64,000 nt of DNA from Apostichopus japonicus (taxonomy: Eukaryota; Echinodermata; Holothuroidea; Aspidochirotida; Stichopodidae): the NCBI RefSeq assembly GCF_037975245.1, contig NC_092576.1, positions 1,748,501-1,812,500 on the forward strand, read 5' to 3'. Each line of letters begins with the position of its first letter. Position 1 is the stretch's first letter. Shown in pieces: positions 1 through 12,015 of this stretch. The notes beneath the pieces were generated by a model. The model searched no databases. It worked only from the letters and a program-made list of their open reading frames with translations, and had not been told where the DNA came from. Made by a program: the position numbers and the translations under genes.

Positions 1-1656
1 GATCGTAACATATTTTCTGGAATCGGGATCTAAAACTATTTGCAAGTATGCATTTGACAAGTCTAGTTTTGAGAACTTTTGACCACCCTGCAGCTGTGCA
101 AATAACTCGTCGGGACGGGGCAAAGGATATTCTTGTTGGTGCATTGCTGGGTTAATTGTGACCTTGTAGTCCCCGCAAACCCGGATATTACCATCCCCTT
201 TTCTCACTGGGACAATTGGGGCGGCCCAATCAGAAAAATCAACTTTTTCTAGCACACCCTCCTTCACTAGTCTATTTAGCTCTTCTAAAACCTTATCCTT
301 GATAGCTAGAGGCATGGGCCTTGGTTTGTAAAATTTAGGTGTTGCATCAGGTTTTATCCTAAGTTTCGCTTGGATGCCTTTGACTGTACCCAATTTCTTA
401 TTAAGTACGTTACTACCAGACAATATCTCATTGACTTTGTCTTTTGGTGACAAATACACACGATTGATTTCTTGCCAATTTAAAGGCAAGTGTTCCAACC
501 AATTACGACCCAAAAGGGCGGGACCATTCCCTTCAATGACAAACAATGGCAATGCTTTTTCGATTCCATTATACTTAACTTTAACGCTACATTTTCCTTT
601 TACAGGTATCTTCTCTCCTGTAAATGTTTTCAAAACAACCTTCGTAGGTTTAATGTCGACCTTAGGCGACAGTGCCTTAACAAACATATCGTTTGGAATT
701 AGGGAAACACCAGCCCCCGTATCTAATTCCATAGTTATCTTTTGGTTTTCAATTTCAACTTGAACTTCAATTGGTTTGCTTGACGCAAGTAACTTTACAT
801 AGTAAACTGTGACGTCTTCGTCACCACTCTCTTCACCACTACTACTAGAATCATATTCAGGGGTTTGATTTACTTCCTTAATTCTCGAACTATGTTTACT
901 CTTTTTACTTGACCTATGCTTAGAATTACGTTCCTTATCACGTGGTTTACTTACATCTGAATTTCGCCTGCAAACAGCCTTTAAATGTCCAACACAATCA
1001 CAAACATTACACTTATAGTCCTTATAATGACAGTCCTTTTTAAAATGTCCTGGTTTACCGCAGCACGAACAGAACACTCGATGACTCGTTGGCTTAGATG
1101 CCACGTGATGAACGCTGGCAGACCCTTCCTTGATAATAGCTGCGTTTTTGGCGGCGGACTCCATACTCATGGAAATTTTCACGGCATTATCCAGCTTTAG
1201 TGAATCGTCTTCCGACAAGAGCCTTTTTTGGATATTGTTGTCGTAAATCCCGCAAACGAACCGGTCACGCAGTGCATCCTTCAGGAAACTTCCGAAATTA
1301 CACGTGCTAGTCATTCTCTTTAGTTCGGCTAAAAACTCTGCAATTGTAGTTGACGAGCTCTGGTTGTAGTTGTAAAATCGGAATCTCTCCAATAAAACTG
1401 GGGGTTTGGGATTGTAGTATTCCCTCAAAGTCCCACAAATTTCGTCAAACTTCTTCGATGATGGCTTGTCTGGCGATACAAGATTTTTCAAAAGTCCATA
1501 GCCTTTTGCTCCCATTGAAGATAAAAGTATCGCCACTTTCTTTTTATCATCCTCTACTTCATTTGCTTGGAAAAACAGTATCAAACGTTCCTCGTATGAT
1601 TCCCAAATTTCCACATCAGGATCATAAATCTCCACTTTTAACATGCTGGAAGCCAT
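1..1656 (-). mobile_element. Ty3/Gypsy-type LTR retrotransposon gag-pol, 5' part (truncated by window edge)
   Basis: Read on the minus strand, one frame stays open without a stop for 552 codons from an ATG at 1656 to the window edge. The first ~210 residues look like a retrotransposon gag. Two CX2CX4HX4C zinc knuckles follow in tandem (about 1075-970), the first reading CSCCGKPGHFKKDC. A basic/Ser-rich linker leads to an aspartic protease with the DTGAG active site near 725-710. The start of reverse transcriptase follows, with the FSDWAAPIV and ICGDYK-like signatures and then FSKLDLSNAY at the edge. Gag and pol are in a single frame. This order is typical of Metaviridae elements. The rest of RT, RNase H and integrase would lie left of the window. 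No disabling change is visible, so this may be a young copy. Confidence 0.93.
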
Positions 1657-1740
1657 AGTTTCTCCTTCTCCCGGTAAGAACTCTTTTTAGAACTTAGGTT
1701 TTATTTCCGACCATCCCATCCTCGTCGCCAGTTGTTGTGT
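1657..1740 (-). other. Gypsy 5' leader with primer-binding site next to the 5' LTR
   Basis: Immediately upstream of the gag ATG (on the minus strand) is a short leader. At 1730-1715 it reads TGGCGACGAGGATGGG, which has the TGG start expected of a tRNA-primed site. The bases just outside it end in ACA/CA, so the 5' LTR probably begins at about 1733 and continues to higher coordinates. I could not find its far end because no second LTR copy lies in the window. Confidence 0.55.
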
Positions 1741-4700
1741 CGGTCCCGGGACAACCTAACAAACTTATAGGAATACTTCACAAAACAGTATAACGCAAAT
1801 GATCCGTCTAAACGGTTAACGTAATGTATTGTGAGCTTTTAACAAGAACGTGTTCTCCAAGAAACCTTGGTAGACGTTACATAACACAAACCATACCATT
1901 CAAATTAAGGTATGCATAAATTAACATATATCAGGCTTCAAACTAGACATATATCTACTCCGGAAGTCCATATAGCCTTACGTAGAGAAACTATAAGTAG
2001 AGTGACTAGCCGGCGTATGTGTTCACTCGCTCCATATATATACTGACATATACTGTAAACGACAGTATATAGGCCTGGTCAAACTTATGTTCACGTCACG
2101 CCCTGCATTGTTCGCCATATAGTTGTATAGGTTTATATAAACCACATATACCTGCATATACCGTAATGCTTAGCCTATGCGTCATCTACACGCGATAACC
2201 ATATCCAAACCTAGGCCGAGTCTAGCCTATATCATGATCTTGTTGATAGGCTAATACTCGTCTCAATAACAATTGAGCAATTCGCGAATATTGATTGTAC
2301 GTAGCCCATACAGCGAACTTTTACTCATGAAAATCGGAAGGTTTGTAAAATAATTGCACACATTTTACCAAACATAAGTGTACTGAACTTTTTCTTTTGC
2401 TCAACTGCTTACAGAGTGTATAGGTAAAATATTTGTAACGATGTACATACAAAACTTACTACATAGTATGATAGGTATATAGAGGTCATAATAAGTTGAA
2501 GAATTTTTCTTCAGTTTTCTTAATAGGCTACTTTTTCTCGTGATTTCCCTTCTGCCATGCTACATCATATAGCTATCATACGCAAGGTTTCTAGATTAAT
2601 TGTCAAGTTGTGGGTAAATGTCGCAGGTTAGGCTACTGTATCCAACAATTATTTTGAACTGTGTATTACTTTGTCACCTTATTTAGTGACCTTTCGTCAT
2701 TTCTTGCTTCGCACCAATATAGGGGTCTGCTTTTTTCAACCTTCATTTAACGCCTTAATGTTTGCAATCTAAAGGTATAATCAACTCTGTCTTATCAGGT
2801 CTGAAAGTTTCTGTCTACGGCCAAACTTTAAAACTTCATGCATCACTGTGCAACAATTATATACCAGGTTACTGAGGTTAGGCTATACCAGGGAAGGTGT
2901 CTTTACTCATTGTTCAATTACGGGTTGTAGTGAAAGCGTGTAATATGGTATTGTGAGTTTAAGATTTTATCCAAGGTTTTCAACACACCCTGTACTGTTG
3001 CTACTGGCATAACCTTGTAACCTTGTGTGTTGATATGATACCTTGTTGTATCGTTTTGCGAAATGTAGGCCCCATATACTTTAGACAGTGAGAGTCAACA
3101 TCAAACATTCCCGCCAAAGTAGCCTCCTAAGCTGTCGACAATGGCTTTACCACATGACTTGATCGCATATAAACTATTGTGAACACATAGTTATTGTCGT
3201 ATCGAGTCCGCTTCCCGGTGGAAGAGGTACGTACAAGGTGCCTACCTGCATGTTGGTATAAGGAACTGTAAGATAAACATTAAATAATCTGACAGAGTAT
3301 TTAATCTGCCGTAAGAAATTATTCATTATTTGTTAAACCTGTTTCAATATATATATAAAGAAGGGAGAAACCACCATGCAGACTGGGAAGAATTAGAAGA
3401 CTATAACCAAACTGCAACATCTTCAAGTTTGTAAGATGATTAATAACAAACATGCATGGCCATCAGGAGAATATTAAAAATTTCTTTAAATTCCCACAAA
3501 ATTACATCTAAATCCTCATGAAATCTAGAACAGTGTGCTGTTATGAGTGGGATATCACAAGTCTAAATTGTCAATTCGAATAGTTGAGTGTGTCAACACG
3601 GTGTTTGAACCTAAAATCCAGATGAGGCATCCAAATACGTAACAGAGTGCATGTCTACTTGGGAAGCGAAGTCAGAAACATGATACTGCCCAACCCCGCT
3701 TTCAAGAGCCGGGACATTGGAAAAGTCGCATTTTCCGTATGCTATCCGGCGGGTTCCTTAAGTACGTGGTTCAAGGTGTGATTTCTGTGGTAATCGACTC
3801 TCTCCTCTATTAATTACATTTGGGCGCCCAGTTTATGTTAATTGGAAGAGTAATATATCCAGCAACGTTAAATACATCAACCTTCGTTCAGTTTCGTGTC
3901 GGACTGAGTGTTTGAAAATAAACCGTACATAACATTTGTTTTCAGTGGAAATTATCCTCAAACCCTCGAAAGTCCATGTTGGTTCTCGTTTACTCACAAC
4001 GCTCTTACTTGATCAAAGCGAATATGGTTGCTTCTGGAAAACGGTTTTAGATTGAATATTTTGTAAGCTTGCTAAAGCGGTGCCGATTGGTTCAGTATAG
4101 TTTTATCGGACTTGACTGTTCTTTCATACGAAAATCAAGTGATAGGTCATGATCATTAAATAGCTAATGGATATGCAACAATTGTCAACAAAGATCACGT
4201 GACCAGGTTATTAGTTTTTCGTTTCGTGTTTGTTTAATTACATAAGTATTGAAATGCTTTAAGATGTGTTACGATTGCTCTCTGTCAAACATATGATTTA
4301 TATCTTGTAAACTAAAAAGCAATATTCTGCGAAAAATAAGTTTTTCTTATGATTGTGCTGACTATGGCGACCTAATTTCTACAATACGCACACTCTACAC
4401 ACAAGGTACGTAACTGCGAAGTGTACAAGAGATGTTCACTATATCACACAGAGGCTGGTATTCTAACATACGACCGTACGGCGAGTTTGCCGAACAAATG
4501 CGGTTACCATCATGGGGTTAAACAGTAGTTCCAATCACTGAAAATATAAAGAATGCCACTTCAACACATGGTAAGTTACCTATTGTTCAAAAGATTTGGT
4601 CTATAAAGGTAGCAGTTGGTCAAGGCGATGAATTCCGCATCGTTTGAGTTACATATATACGCTATTAGAAGGTACTTACGTGTCCCAGCCTTCAGTACAA

Positions 4701-5251
4701 TACGTAGCTATATACCTATGTTGGGCTTATCAATAGTAGTGTAGTAGTATGATGGTAATCAACATGTTGATGCAATTGCTGTCAATAAAGTTGAGCACGG
4801 AATGAAAATAGTCAATAAATAGCCACGGGTGCTGGACTGTGTAAAGATGGTAACTGAGCTGATCAATAGATATGTGCATAAAACATAGGGCCTGTTGGAA
4901 CATGATCCTAACCCCCCCCCCCCCCCCAAGCGAACGGAATGTTTTTATATGAAAGTTTATATCATAGAATCGTGGTATACGTATTGCGCAATGCTTAACG
5001 TGACAAACAGCCAAAGCCTTTCTATATGCTTCTTGCTCCCCTTGGTCAAAATATTGAAAACATTGACGTCAAATCATACATTAACGCTGGAGGAATGTAT
5101 ATTTACCAAATTGTTTAGTGGACATAAGCTATTTAAAGCAAAATATTTGGTATGTACGTACTACATCGATAAGAAAGTGCTAGTTTTGTATCCTGCTCTT
5201 CAACTATCGATTCAAAACTAATGCACTGCTTCGACAGTAAAATAATCTTTC
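1741..5251. other. Presumed Gypsy LTR followed by unassigned AT-rich DNA
   Basis: No credible coding exon was found. The first few hundred bases are probably the Gypsy 5' LTR and are rich in CATATA-type words (about 1900-2240). A run of about 17 C is at 4911-4928. Several ATG plus donor-like combinations between 3.9 and 5.2 kb were tested as a first exon for the sulfotransferase at 5.9 kb. None combined an open frame, a hydrophobic segment and a phase-2 donor. Confidence 0.4.
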
Positions 5252-5610
5252 ACAGCAGATAAACTTATATGTTACCACAAATATACTAATATGTTAAGAC
5301 AGATCTACTAATCTCTTGCGGCAGATTAACTAATCTGTTACGACAATACAATAGATGGTCGACAGATTAACTTATCTGTTATGAAAGATGAACTAATCTG
5401 TTATGACAGATTAAATAATCTGTTATGACAGATTAAATATTCTGTTACAACAGGTTTACCAATATGCTAGTACAGAATGACTAAACTGATATGGCAGATT
5501 AATTTTCTGTTACGATATATGAAATTGATCTGTTCTCTCTGATTAACTAGTCTTTTAAAATCAAATTAAATTATCTGTTACTGCTTATACAATAATCTTC
5601 TACGTCAGAT
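5252..5610. repeat. Palindromic minisatellite built on the AGATTA/TAATCT word
   Basis: About fifteen degenerate copies of a roughly 22-27 bp unit alternate CAGATTA and TAATCTGTTA, so each unit is close to self-complementary (for example AACAGATTA...TAATCTGTT). Copies are least diverged around 5385-5450. The array ends about 290 bp upstream of the sulfotransferase exon at 5899, so it lies in the putative intron or promoter of that gene. Confidence 0.75.
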
Positions 5611-5898
5611 TCATAAACTGTTATGAAACCTAAATAGAACGTTTTGACATTTATATCGAAGGATTTGAAAAACAAGTTACAACATACTGATTTGTTCTCT
5701 ATTTGTTTCTTTGACCAAAACTGGACCAACATTATTTCTAATGGGCCAAACATTGTCGATGGCACGAATGTGCTTTCGTAGCATTGTAACCCATATTAAG
5801 TTACATTTAAACACACACCACTCCACCCCTCCCCCTCCTTTTGGCCATTCACATGTACACCTGGTAGTACAAAATGAGTATAATTGTTCTCTTTTCAG

Positions 5899-6961
5899 GA
5901 TCGGTTCCTCTACCACCTCACCAAGTGACATAGTCGAGGTGTCCGACGAACGTCGAACGTTTCTTGTCCAACATTACGGTCCTTCAGGAACACCACTTCC
6001 AAACTTCTTCACCAAAGGAAAACCAGGCGGTCTTACACTACGGGATTACTCGAATGGCGTCGTTGTATTTGTTCACCATAACAAAGCAGCTGGAACCACA
6101 GTCAAAACTTGCATGAGGAGTATGCAGCGTAAAGGGATCATCGATGGACCAGAGCCGTTTCTAGTACATGCTCCTGGAAGAATGGAGCTTCACTTACGAA
6201 CACGTGAAGGCAGAAAATACAAGCAAATGAAATATTTCATAGGTGGCTATTCGTTTGGAATGTGTGATTATTTTACAGATAACCGAAAATGTTCATATTT
6301 TACATTCATGAGAGATCCAATCGAACGAGTAATATCCTCATATTTCTATTGCCATCGTAACCCCAGGGACCAACTCTGTGGCCCTACTAGGGTGGGTAAC
6401 TTTACTCTGGAAGAATGGGCGATATACCAGGGTAGTTATTTCTTTTATCAACTTCTTATCCAGCCTGTATTTTGTTTAAAAGATTGGCCTTTAAAAAAGG
6501 TTAGCACCAGTGATCAGTATATTTTAAAAGAGTTTCAAACCAATGTGACAAATGTGACCAATGTAAGCCAATGCTGGTTCCGACAGAGACAATATTTTGC
6601 AAATGTTCTGACCTCTGCTGAACTTACAGTTTTGTTCGACTACATATCTGTTAACTTGGAAAACTGGTTTGCATTTATTGGGATGACTGAATATTTCAGT
6701 TCATCTTTAAAAATGCTTACATACATCTACAACATACCGTTTGAGGATAAATGCGATCGGAAAACTAACGAAGGACGATACAAAACAGATTTAAGCCAGG
6801 TTAATGATCATTCTTCCAACAAATCAGAATTAAGAGATACGTTGATGAGAAACCCACAAGTTATGAAGGCCTTAGAATTCGATATGTTGCTATACGATAA
6901 GGGGATGGAAATTTTTCAAAACGAGGAGAAGATTTTTGCCCGAAGGGATTTGCGAAATTAA
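5899..6961 (+). CDS. Carbohydrate sulfotransferase (HS2ST/uronyl 2-O-sulfotransferase-like), catalytic exon, copy 1
   Basis: A single exon encodes 354 residues after a strong acceptor (TTCTCTTTTCAG ending at 5898), entered in phase 2. It is predicted to move sulfate from PAPS to a glycan in the Golgi lumen. The 5'-phosphosulfate loop reads HHNKAAGTTVKTC, and the 3'-phosphate loop reads YFTFMRDPIERVISSYFY. The tail pattern (NLENWFAFIGMTEYF) resembles the heparan/uronyl 2-O-sulfotransferase family. Several NXT/S sequons fit a lumenal protein. The frame is also open upstream to 5711, but that stretch matches intron and has no counterpart in the paralogue at 15.5 kb, whose acceptor sits at the same place and phase. 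The cytoplasmic/transmembrane first exon was not found, so the gene may be incomplete, or the exon may be more distant or diverged. Roughly 55-65% identical by eye to copy 2 in the core. Confidence 0.85.
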
Positions 6962-8463
6962 AAGCTATAACATGATAACAATTTAGTGAGAATTAAAATG
7001 ATTCAAGAAATGTTGAACATTGACAGACTTTTGTTAAACCTTAAGAGACTTCAAAAACACAATTGAAAGTAGGACCGTAAACATTTATATCATGTTTGTC
7101 CCGAGAATATTAAGATTACAATTCATTTTGACAAACAAGTGTTGCAGAGCCACTCAAAGTATTGATTTTTATTTCCGACAGCTAGAGGTATAAGTTTTAG
7201 TATTGAACACGACTGTTGCTCATTCATTCCAAGAAAATCGATAAATATTCATTGAAGTTAAGCAAGTAAAGAAGTACTCAGTCAAGTTCAGGTAATACCG
7301 ATACAGATTTCACTGATGCGACAATAACAGTTGTAGTTTTCAATCTTCCAACTTTGAGCGGAACAGAAGCTTAACTCTATGGAACTGAGGGTTGCATTTC
7401 TCAATGGCAAACCAGTTATACCATCAACTTTTTCTTTGACAATAACACAAGGCAGACAAAAAAAAACAACTTAAAAACATGGCATAATATGCTCAAAATT
7501 ATTAAAACAAGCGAGCTGCAAAATTGTATGAGATTTGCTCAAATAATCGTCATTCCATTCTCTTCTTATGTTTAGAGAACTTTTTATTTAGTGTTGCCAG
7601 ATAAACGAAATGTAGATTCTCTCTGATTATATCAATGTGAAGCCTGTAAGTTTATGGCAAGCTTGTGAACACAAAAGTAGGGAGGAGGAAATTAATATAA
7701 TGTAATATATTACAAACTTGTAAATAAATACTGAATTCTGTCCTGTTATATTTTTTGTAGTCTCAACTTAGCATGTCTATTAGTTTTTGCTAGTAGCAAG
7801 TGTCACAACATGTGAGGTTATATTGACGTGCATAGGTTTAGTCCTTGAGTCGTTTAGCCCGATTCTTATGTAGAGAGGGCCTGATAAGGTCTTCCCAAGC
7901 CTGGGGATGATGTCAGATGATGCATTGTGAGGCAAATTTAGACTTTAACTTAGCAACATAATTAAATAAAATGAAACCCCCCAAAATAGATAATTTGACG
8001 GTTAGCTTTTAAATGCCATGTGCTGTGGTACAATATGTAAATGAACATTATTTTTGCTATCGTTTGCGGGCTTTATCTTTTCAATGTTTATACACTTGAT
8101 CTATATAGACCAGTGGGGTGCACAAGTTAGTGGGGGAGGGGACCATGGTTCAGTTGGGGATTTTACATTCAATTGGGGACGATTATGATCACTCACCTCT
8201 TTGTCCTCCCTTTTTTAATTTCGCAAAAAGTATTTATTAGCACAACCTTGCGATTATAGCTACTTATATAGACATCGTTCATAGTCTAAATATGCCTCCA
8301 CATGCACCGTGTTTTATTCTTTCTGGGGCAGTACTTATTACCCCACTACATTGGAATTAGCTTCAATGGCCCAGGGCATAGACCCTACTTTATAAAATCA
8401 TTAGTTCGTCTCTGGACTTCCCATAACGACTTAGGCATCTATCTGCGTTTATCGAGCTACTCA
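6962..8463. other. 3' flank of sulfotransferase copy 1; no gene seen
   Basis: AT-rich, with no supported coding exon. Possible polyadenylation signals (AATAAA) occur around 7733 and 7970. A short G-rich tract near 8110-8170 (GTGGGGGAGGGG) resembles decayed transposon-end sequence found elsewhere in the window. Confidence 0.45.
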
Positions 8464-8520
8464 TACACTCAAAAAAATGAAGTGTTGAAAAGTAATCGAT
8501 AAGTGTTATATCAAACACTT

Positions 8521-8835
8521 CAGCCTAGCTCGTACAGGGACAACACCCTCCTTGCTAATTTTACACTTTCCGAGTGTTGAAAATCTAACACCTCGCTGGT
8601 GTTGAATTTATCAACACTTGCAGGTGTCATTGTCACACCCAGTCCCCTAAATTTATCTCTTCAAAGGTGTTTATTACTCAGTTGATGGGAGAGCTGTAGT
8701 AACACCACATGTCTGGCTATTCTTACACTTTTTGCATGTTGAATATAGCCAACACCTTACTGATGTTCAATTGACAATTGCAGGTGAAATTGCAAACCCC
8801 AAATCCCATAAATATAACACTTACACTCAAAAAAC
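8521..8835. repeat. Subterminal repeats of the TIR element
   Basis: Multiple short inverted and direct copies of GTGTTGAA / CAACACTT / GCAGGTGT occur at roughly 40-60 bp intervals. Dense subterminal motifs of this sort usually serve as transposase-binding sites. A second CACTCAAAAAAC word at about 8826 suggests a duplicated or nested end. Confidence 0.55.
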
Positions 8836-9297
8836 GTGATACACAGGTTAAGTAAAATTATACTTAATTTTCATGTGAAATAAGAACACTTAAACATTTA
8901 AGTAAAAGTTACTTAACTGCTGGTTTGTACAGTTTTACATGTTTATTATGTAACGCAAATACAACACTGTTATGTAAAATTTTGCCAGAGAAGTTTACAT
9001 AGCACCCATTTAGTAAATATTTTATACAGGTTTTAGGTTAATTATTACCTAGTAATTAGGTAAACAATATATGGATGCATGTTTGAATCGCTCACAGCAG
9101 AGAGGTACATTTAAGAGAGAGCAAAAAGCAATGACAATACAAACAATTCAGAATGTGCGACTTTCAGCAATTAAGAACCCTACTACCTTCCTATTCCAGA
9201 GGTCCATATATTATATCCCATTAAATGTAAAATAAACAATTTAGGCTATAAAAGTACTGTCTTGTGGAATGAAGTCAACTTAAAAGTGCCAACATTT

Positions 9298-9836
9298 TCA
9301 ATTGCTACAGTTCAGTTACTTGGTCTTTATTGTTTGCGCATGCCTTTTGGTATTCCAGATTAAACACAAAGAAACAATTCTTCCCAAAGTCAATTTCAAA
9401 TACGCAACAACTTTAGAGAAATTCTGATCCATGGGATGAAAAAACATGGAGTGCTGTGTATGATGACTGCTACACTACAGTGACTATGTATTTGTTGTTG
9501 GCAAATGCCTTTTGGTATTCCAGATTAAACACAAGAAACAACTCTTCCCAAAGTCAATTTCAAATAGGCAACAACTTTAGAAATATGCTGATCCGTGGGA
9601 TGAGAAAACGTAGAGTGCTGTCTCTGATGACTGCTACACTGCAGTTACTTTGTCTTTGTTGTTGGCTCGTGCCCTTGGTATTCCAAATTAAACACAAAGA
9701 AACAACTCTTCCCAAAGACAATTCCAAATAAGCAACAACTTTACATACATTCTGATCCGTGAGATGAGGAAACGTGGAGTGCTGTCTATGACAACTGCTA
9801 AACTGCAGTTTCTTTGTCGTTTTTGTTGGCACGGTA
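9298..9836. repeat. 165-bp tandem repeat, 3.3 copies
   Basis: The landmark TGCC(TTT)TTGGTATTCCA recurs at 9341, 9505 and 9670, a period of 164-165 bp, with 80-90% identity between copies by eye. A partial fourth unit ends at about 9836. That last partial unit includes the stop codon and final codons of the minus-strand gene ending at 9798, so the array appears to have grown from the 3' end of that gene. Confidence 0.8.
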
Positions 9837-11358
9837 AGCATAAAAATCTCGAATCTGGTTGCACTTCACACCACCAGGCAACTGGTTGACAACTTTTTGG
9901 AAAAATTCCCAGGCACCGAAACTTGCAATTTGGTATAATTCAGATTTAACGCGTAGAATCATTTGAAGCAACATCAATGGCTTCATAAATGTCCTCTCGG
10001 GTAGCGCATATCTCTCGATGATCACAAATGACTGCTGAGGATGTATTTTGCTTCCTCCAAGAAGTAACACATATTGCTGAGGTCTTTCTGAAATCTTTTG
10101 CAAATAGAATTCCAAGTTGATGCTACCTAAGTAACAAAGAAAAGAAAAGAAAATTCCCATCAAAATGAAGTTGTGTTAAAACATTCTTGGAGCATAAGCA
10201 GTTATTTACATGTACCCCTCAAAAAACATTGACATTCCTAAAGAAAATGCACACAATTTAATCAGTTGTGGTTGCCTAGAAAGCCAGATGGCCTATAGTG
10301 ATTCCTTGTCAAAACAGGAACTTGCATTAAACTTTCATCAGACAATGTAGGCAACTTTTACAACCAATGCATCATGTTAAAACAATGCTCACTCCCATTG
10401 TATGCAATTGTGTAGATGGCTATGAACTATAACAGCTAGATCACTTCCATAATATCGCTAAATTATAGTTGGGCCTAGGTCTAAAAGTATCACCGATCCA
10501 CATCAACTTCGGCCTACTTGCTACAACTTACCAGCTAAAATGGCAATAAGTGATAATTATATATTGCATTACATGAATATATGTTTATCCCTTAGTAAGC
10601 ATAGTACCAGCGTAACTATAGGCCCATGCCCGATGCTATTAAAAACAAAGTGGCTATTCTTACGACTGTTCGTAAGAATAATTTCCGATTACGCATGCGC
10701 AGTTGCTATTTTTATGACAGGAGTACTATTTTTTACGACCAGGAGTAACAATAATTTCCGGTTAGGGTTAGGATTGGGGTTTAGGGTTAAAGTTAGGGTT
10801 ACCCCTACTACATGCGCAGTAGCTTTATTTACTTTACTGCGCTTGAATTCGCCTTTGTTGTAAGAATAGTTTATAAATGATTGTTACGACTAGTCGTAAG
10901 AATAGCCACGGCCTATTAAAAATGCATTGCCTTGAAATAGCCTCAGTATATCCTACTAGTATGCTACTACTACTACTTAAAAAAGTGACTCGCAGGGTAT
11001 ACGAAGTTACGGTTAACGCCCAAAAGGAATAGAATGCACTAGGTTACATAAAAGGCCTAGACCAAAGACCTCCATCAGTCCGTAGGCAATTCCGTTTAAT
11101 TTTACTTGTATGTAGGTAACACAGATTCGTTGACAATTATGAGTTGACTATGACAAACAGAACCTAGCCTATTATATTAACTTATCGTATGACTTTAACG
11201 TTAGGTCTACGTAACGCAAGCGATTCAAATGCATTCGTCTACCCAACTTAGTCGTGGGTCTCTAAGCATATCTCGTTCTTTTCACGTTCACTTACATAAT
11301 ATCAAAACATACCTCCGAATTTTTCAATCAATTCTTCTCCTATAACGTCATTTTCCAT
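9798..11358 (-). CDS. Two-exon gene of 124 aa inside the TIR element; tentative match to the C-terminal domain of SAMD3-like proteins
   Basis: Exon 1 is 11358-11313 (MENDVIGEELIEKFG plus one base) with a GTATGT donor. Exon 2 is 10126-9798 after the acceptor CTTTGTTACTTAG. Lengths of 46 and 329 bp join in phase to give 124 residues and a stop. The body, including QQYVLLLGG, QQSFVIIERYAL and AWEFFQKVVNQLPGG, recalls the C-terminal domain of a large uncharacterised animal family labelled SAMD3-like. That is my recollection of the family, not a search result. There is no signal peptide, membrane segment or catalytic motif. The intron (10127-11312) holds the MITE at 10646-10912. The gene lies wholly between the element's inverted repeats, so it is either cargo or a captured fragment. 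It could also be a retained piece of a longer host gene. Confidence 0.55.
10646..10912. mobile_element. 267-bp MITE with 10-bp target duplication
   Basis: The inverted ends share GTGGCTATTCTTACGACT, and each end also folds on itself (TTACGACTGTTCGTAA on the left). The direct repeat CTATTAAAAA flanks both sides (10636-10645 and 10913-10922), a 10-bp duplication that would suit a Mutator-type element. The interior has a stretch of degenerate TTAGGG telomere-like repeats (about 10757-10800). It sits in the intron of the small minus-strand gene. Confidence 0.72.
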
Positions 11359-11679
11359 GCCATTGTAGCTCGTTATCGCACACTGAATATGTAACGTTAT
11401 GTGGCTTGCACTTATGTATATGGCCGTGGTTACTATAGTACATTATTAACGATAAATGTTGTCAGTGGTTTAAACACTTAACTTGCACTAAGAATCCAGC
11501 TGATGGGAGGTTCGACCAATCGGAATGCTCGAACTGAAAGTACACTTTCTGCAGGTGTAAAAAATACATGCTACATTATTTATGTAACCCTACTCAGGGT
11601 CAGAGTAACCCTTCAGGTGTAGGGTGAACGGTTACACCTGGAAAGTGTTCAAATTCAACACTCCATTTTTTTGCGTGTA

Positions 11680-11946
11680 TAAACCTACATTATAGCCTAA
11701 GTATTCCTCACAATGCACCATTTGAAGTTCAAATATATATTGTTATTATGGGGAAGACTCCAGACGGACCGACGTAGAAATCAGCTTCAATGACCCCACG
11801 GCAGCAGCCATCCTTCATACAATATTTCTTTTTCATCTGACACACATATAAAGCTTCAGGCCCTAACCAAAATCAGTTTAGGAAATTTTAAGTTTATTAC
11901 TATTAAACAGCACCATCTTGCGTTTAAGGCGATATATATATATTTA

Positions 11947-12015
<69 letters not shown>

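Larger units (their letters stand above)
8464..11679. mobile_element. 3.2-kb terminal-inverted-repeat element carrying a small gene
   Basis: The left end at 8466 reads CACTCAAAAAAATGAAGTG and the reverse complement of the right end (from 11677) reads CACGCAAAAAAATGGAGTG. The match continues into GTTGAA, giving about 24 of 26 identical. A TA dinucleotide lies directly outside both ends and could be the target duplication. Inside the left end are subterminal repeats of CAACACTTGCAGGTGT-like words (8521-8830), and matching CAGGTGTA words lie inside the right end (11550-11640). The element contains a two-exon minus-strand gene, a 165-bp tandem repeat and an inserted 267-bp MITE. I see no transposase. 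The superfamily is unknown to me. Confidence 0.6.

Noticed and set aside
4895-5221. First exon of sulfotransferase copy 1 ending at GTATGT near 5149
   Set aside because: No frame combines a start codon, no stop and a phase-2 donor there.
5711-5898. N-terminal extension of sulfotransferase copy 1 as coding
   Set aside because: It precedes a strong acceptor at the same position and phase as in copy 2, and it has no counterpart there.
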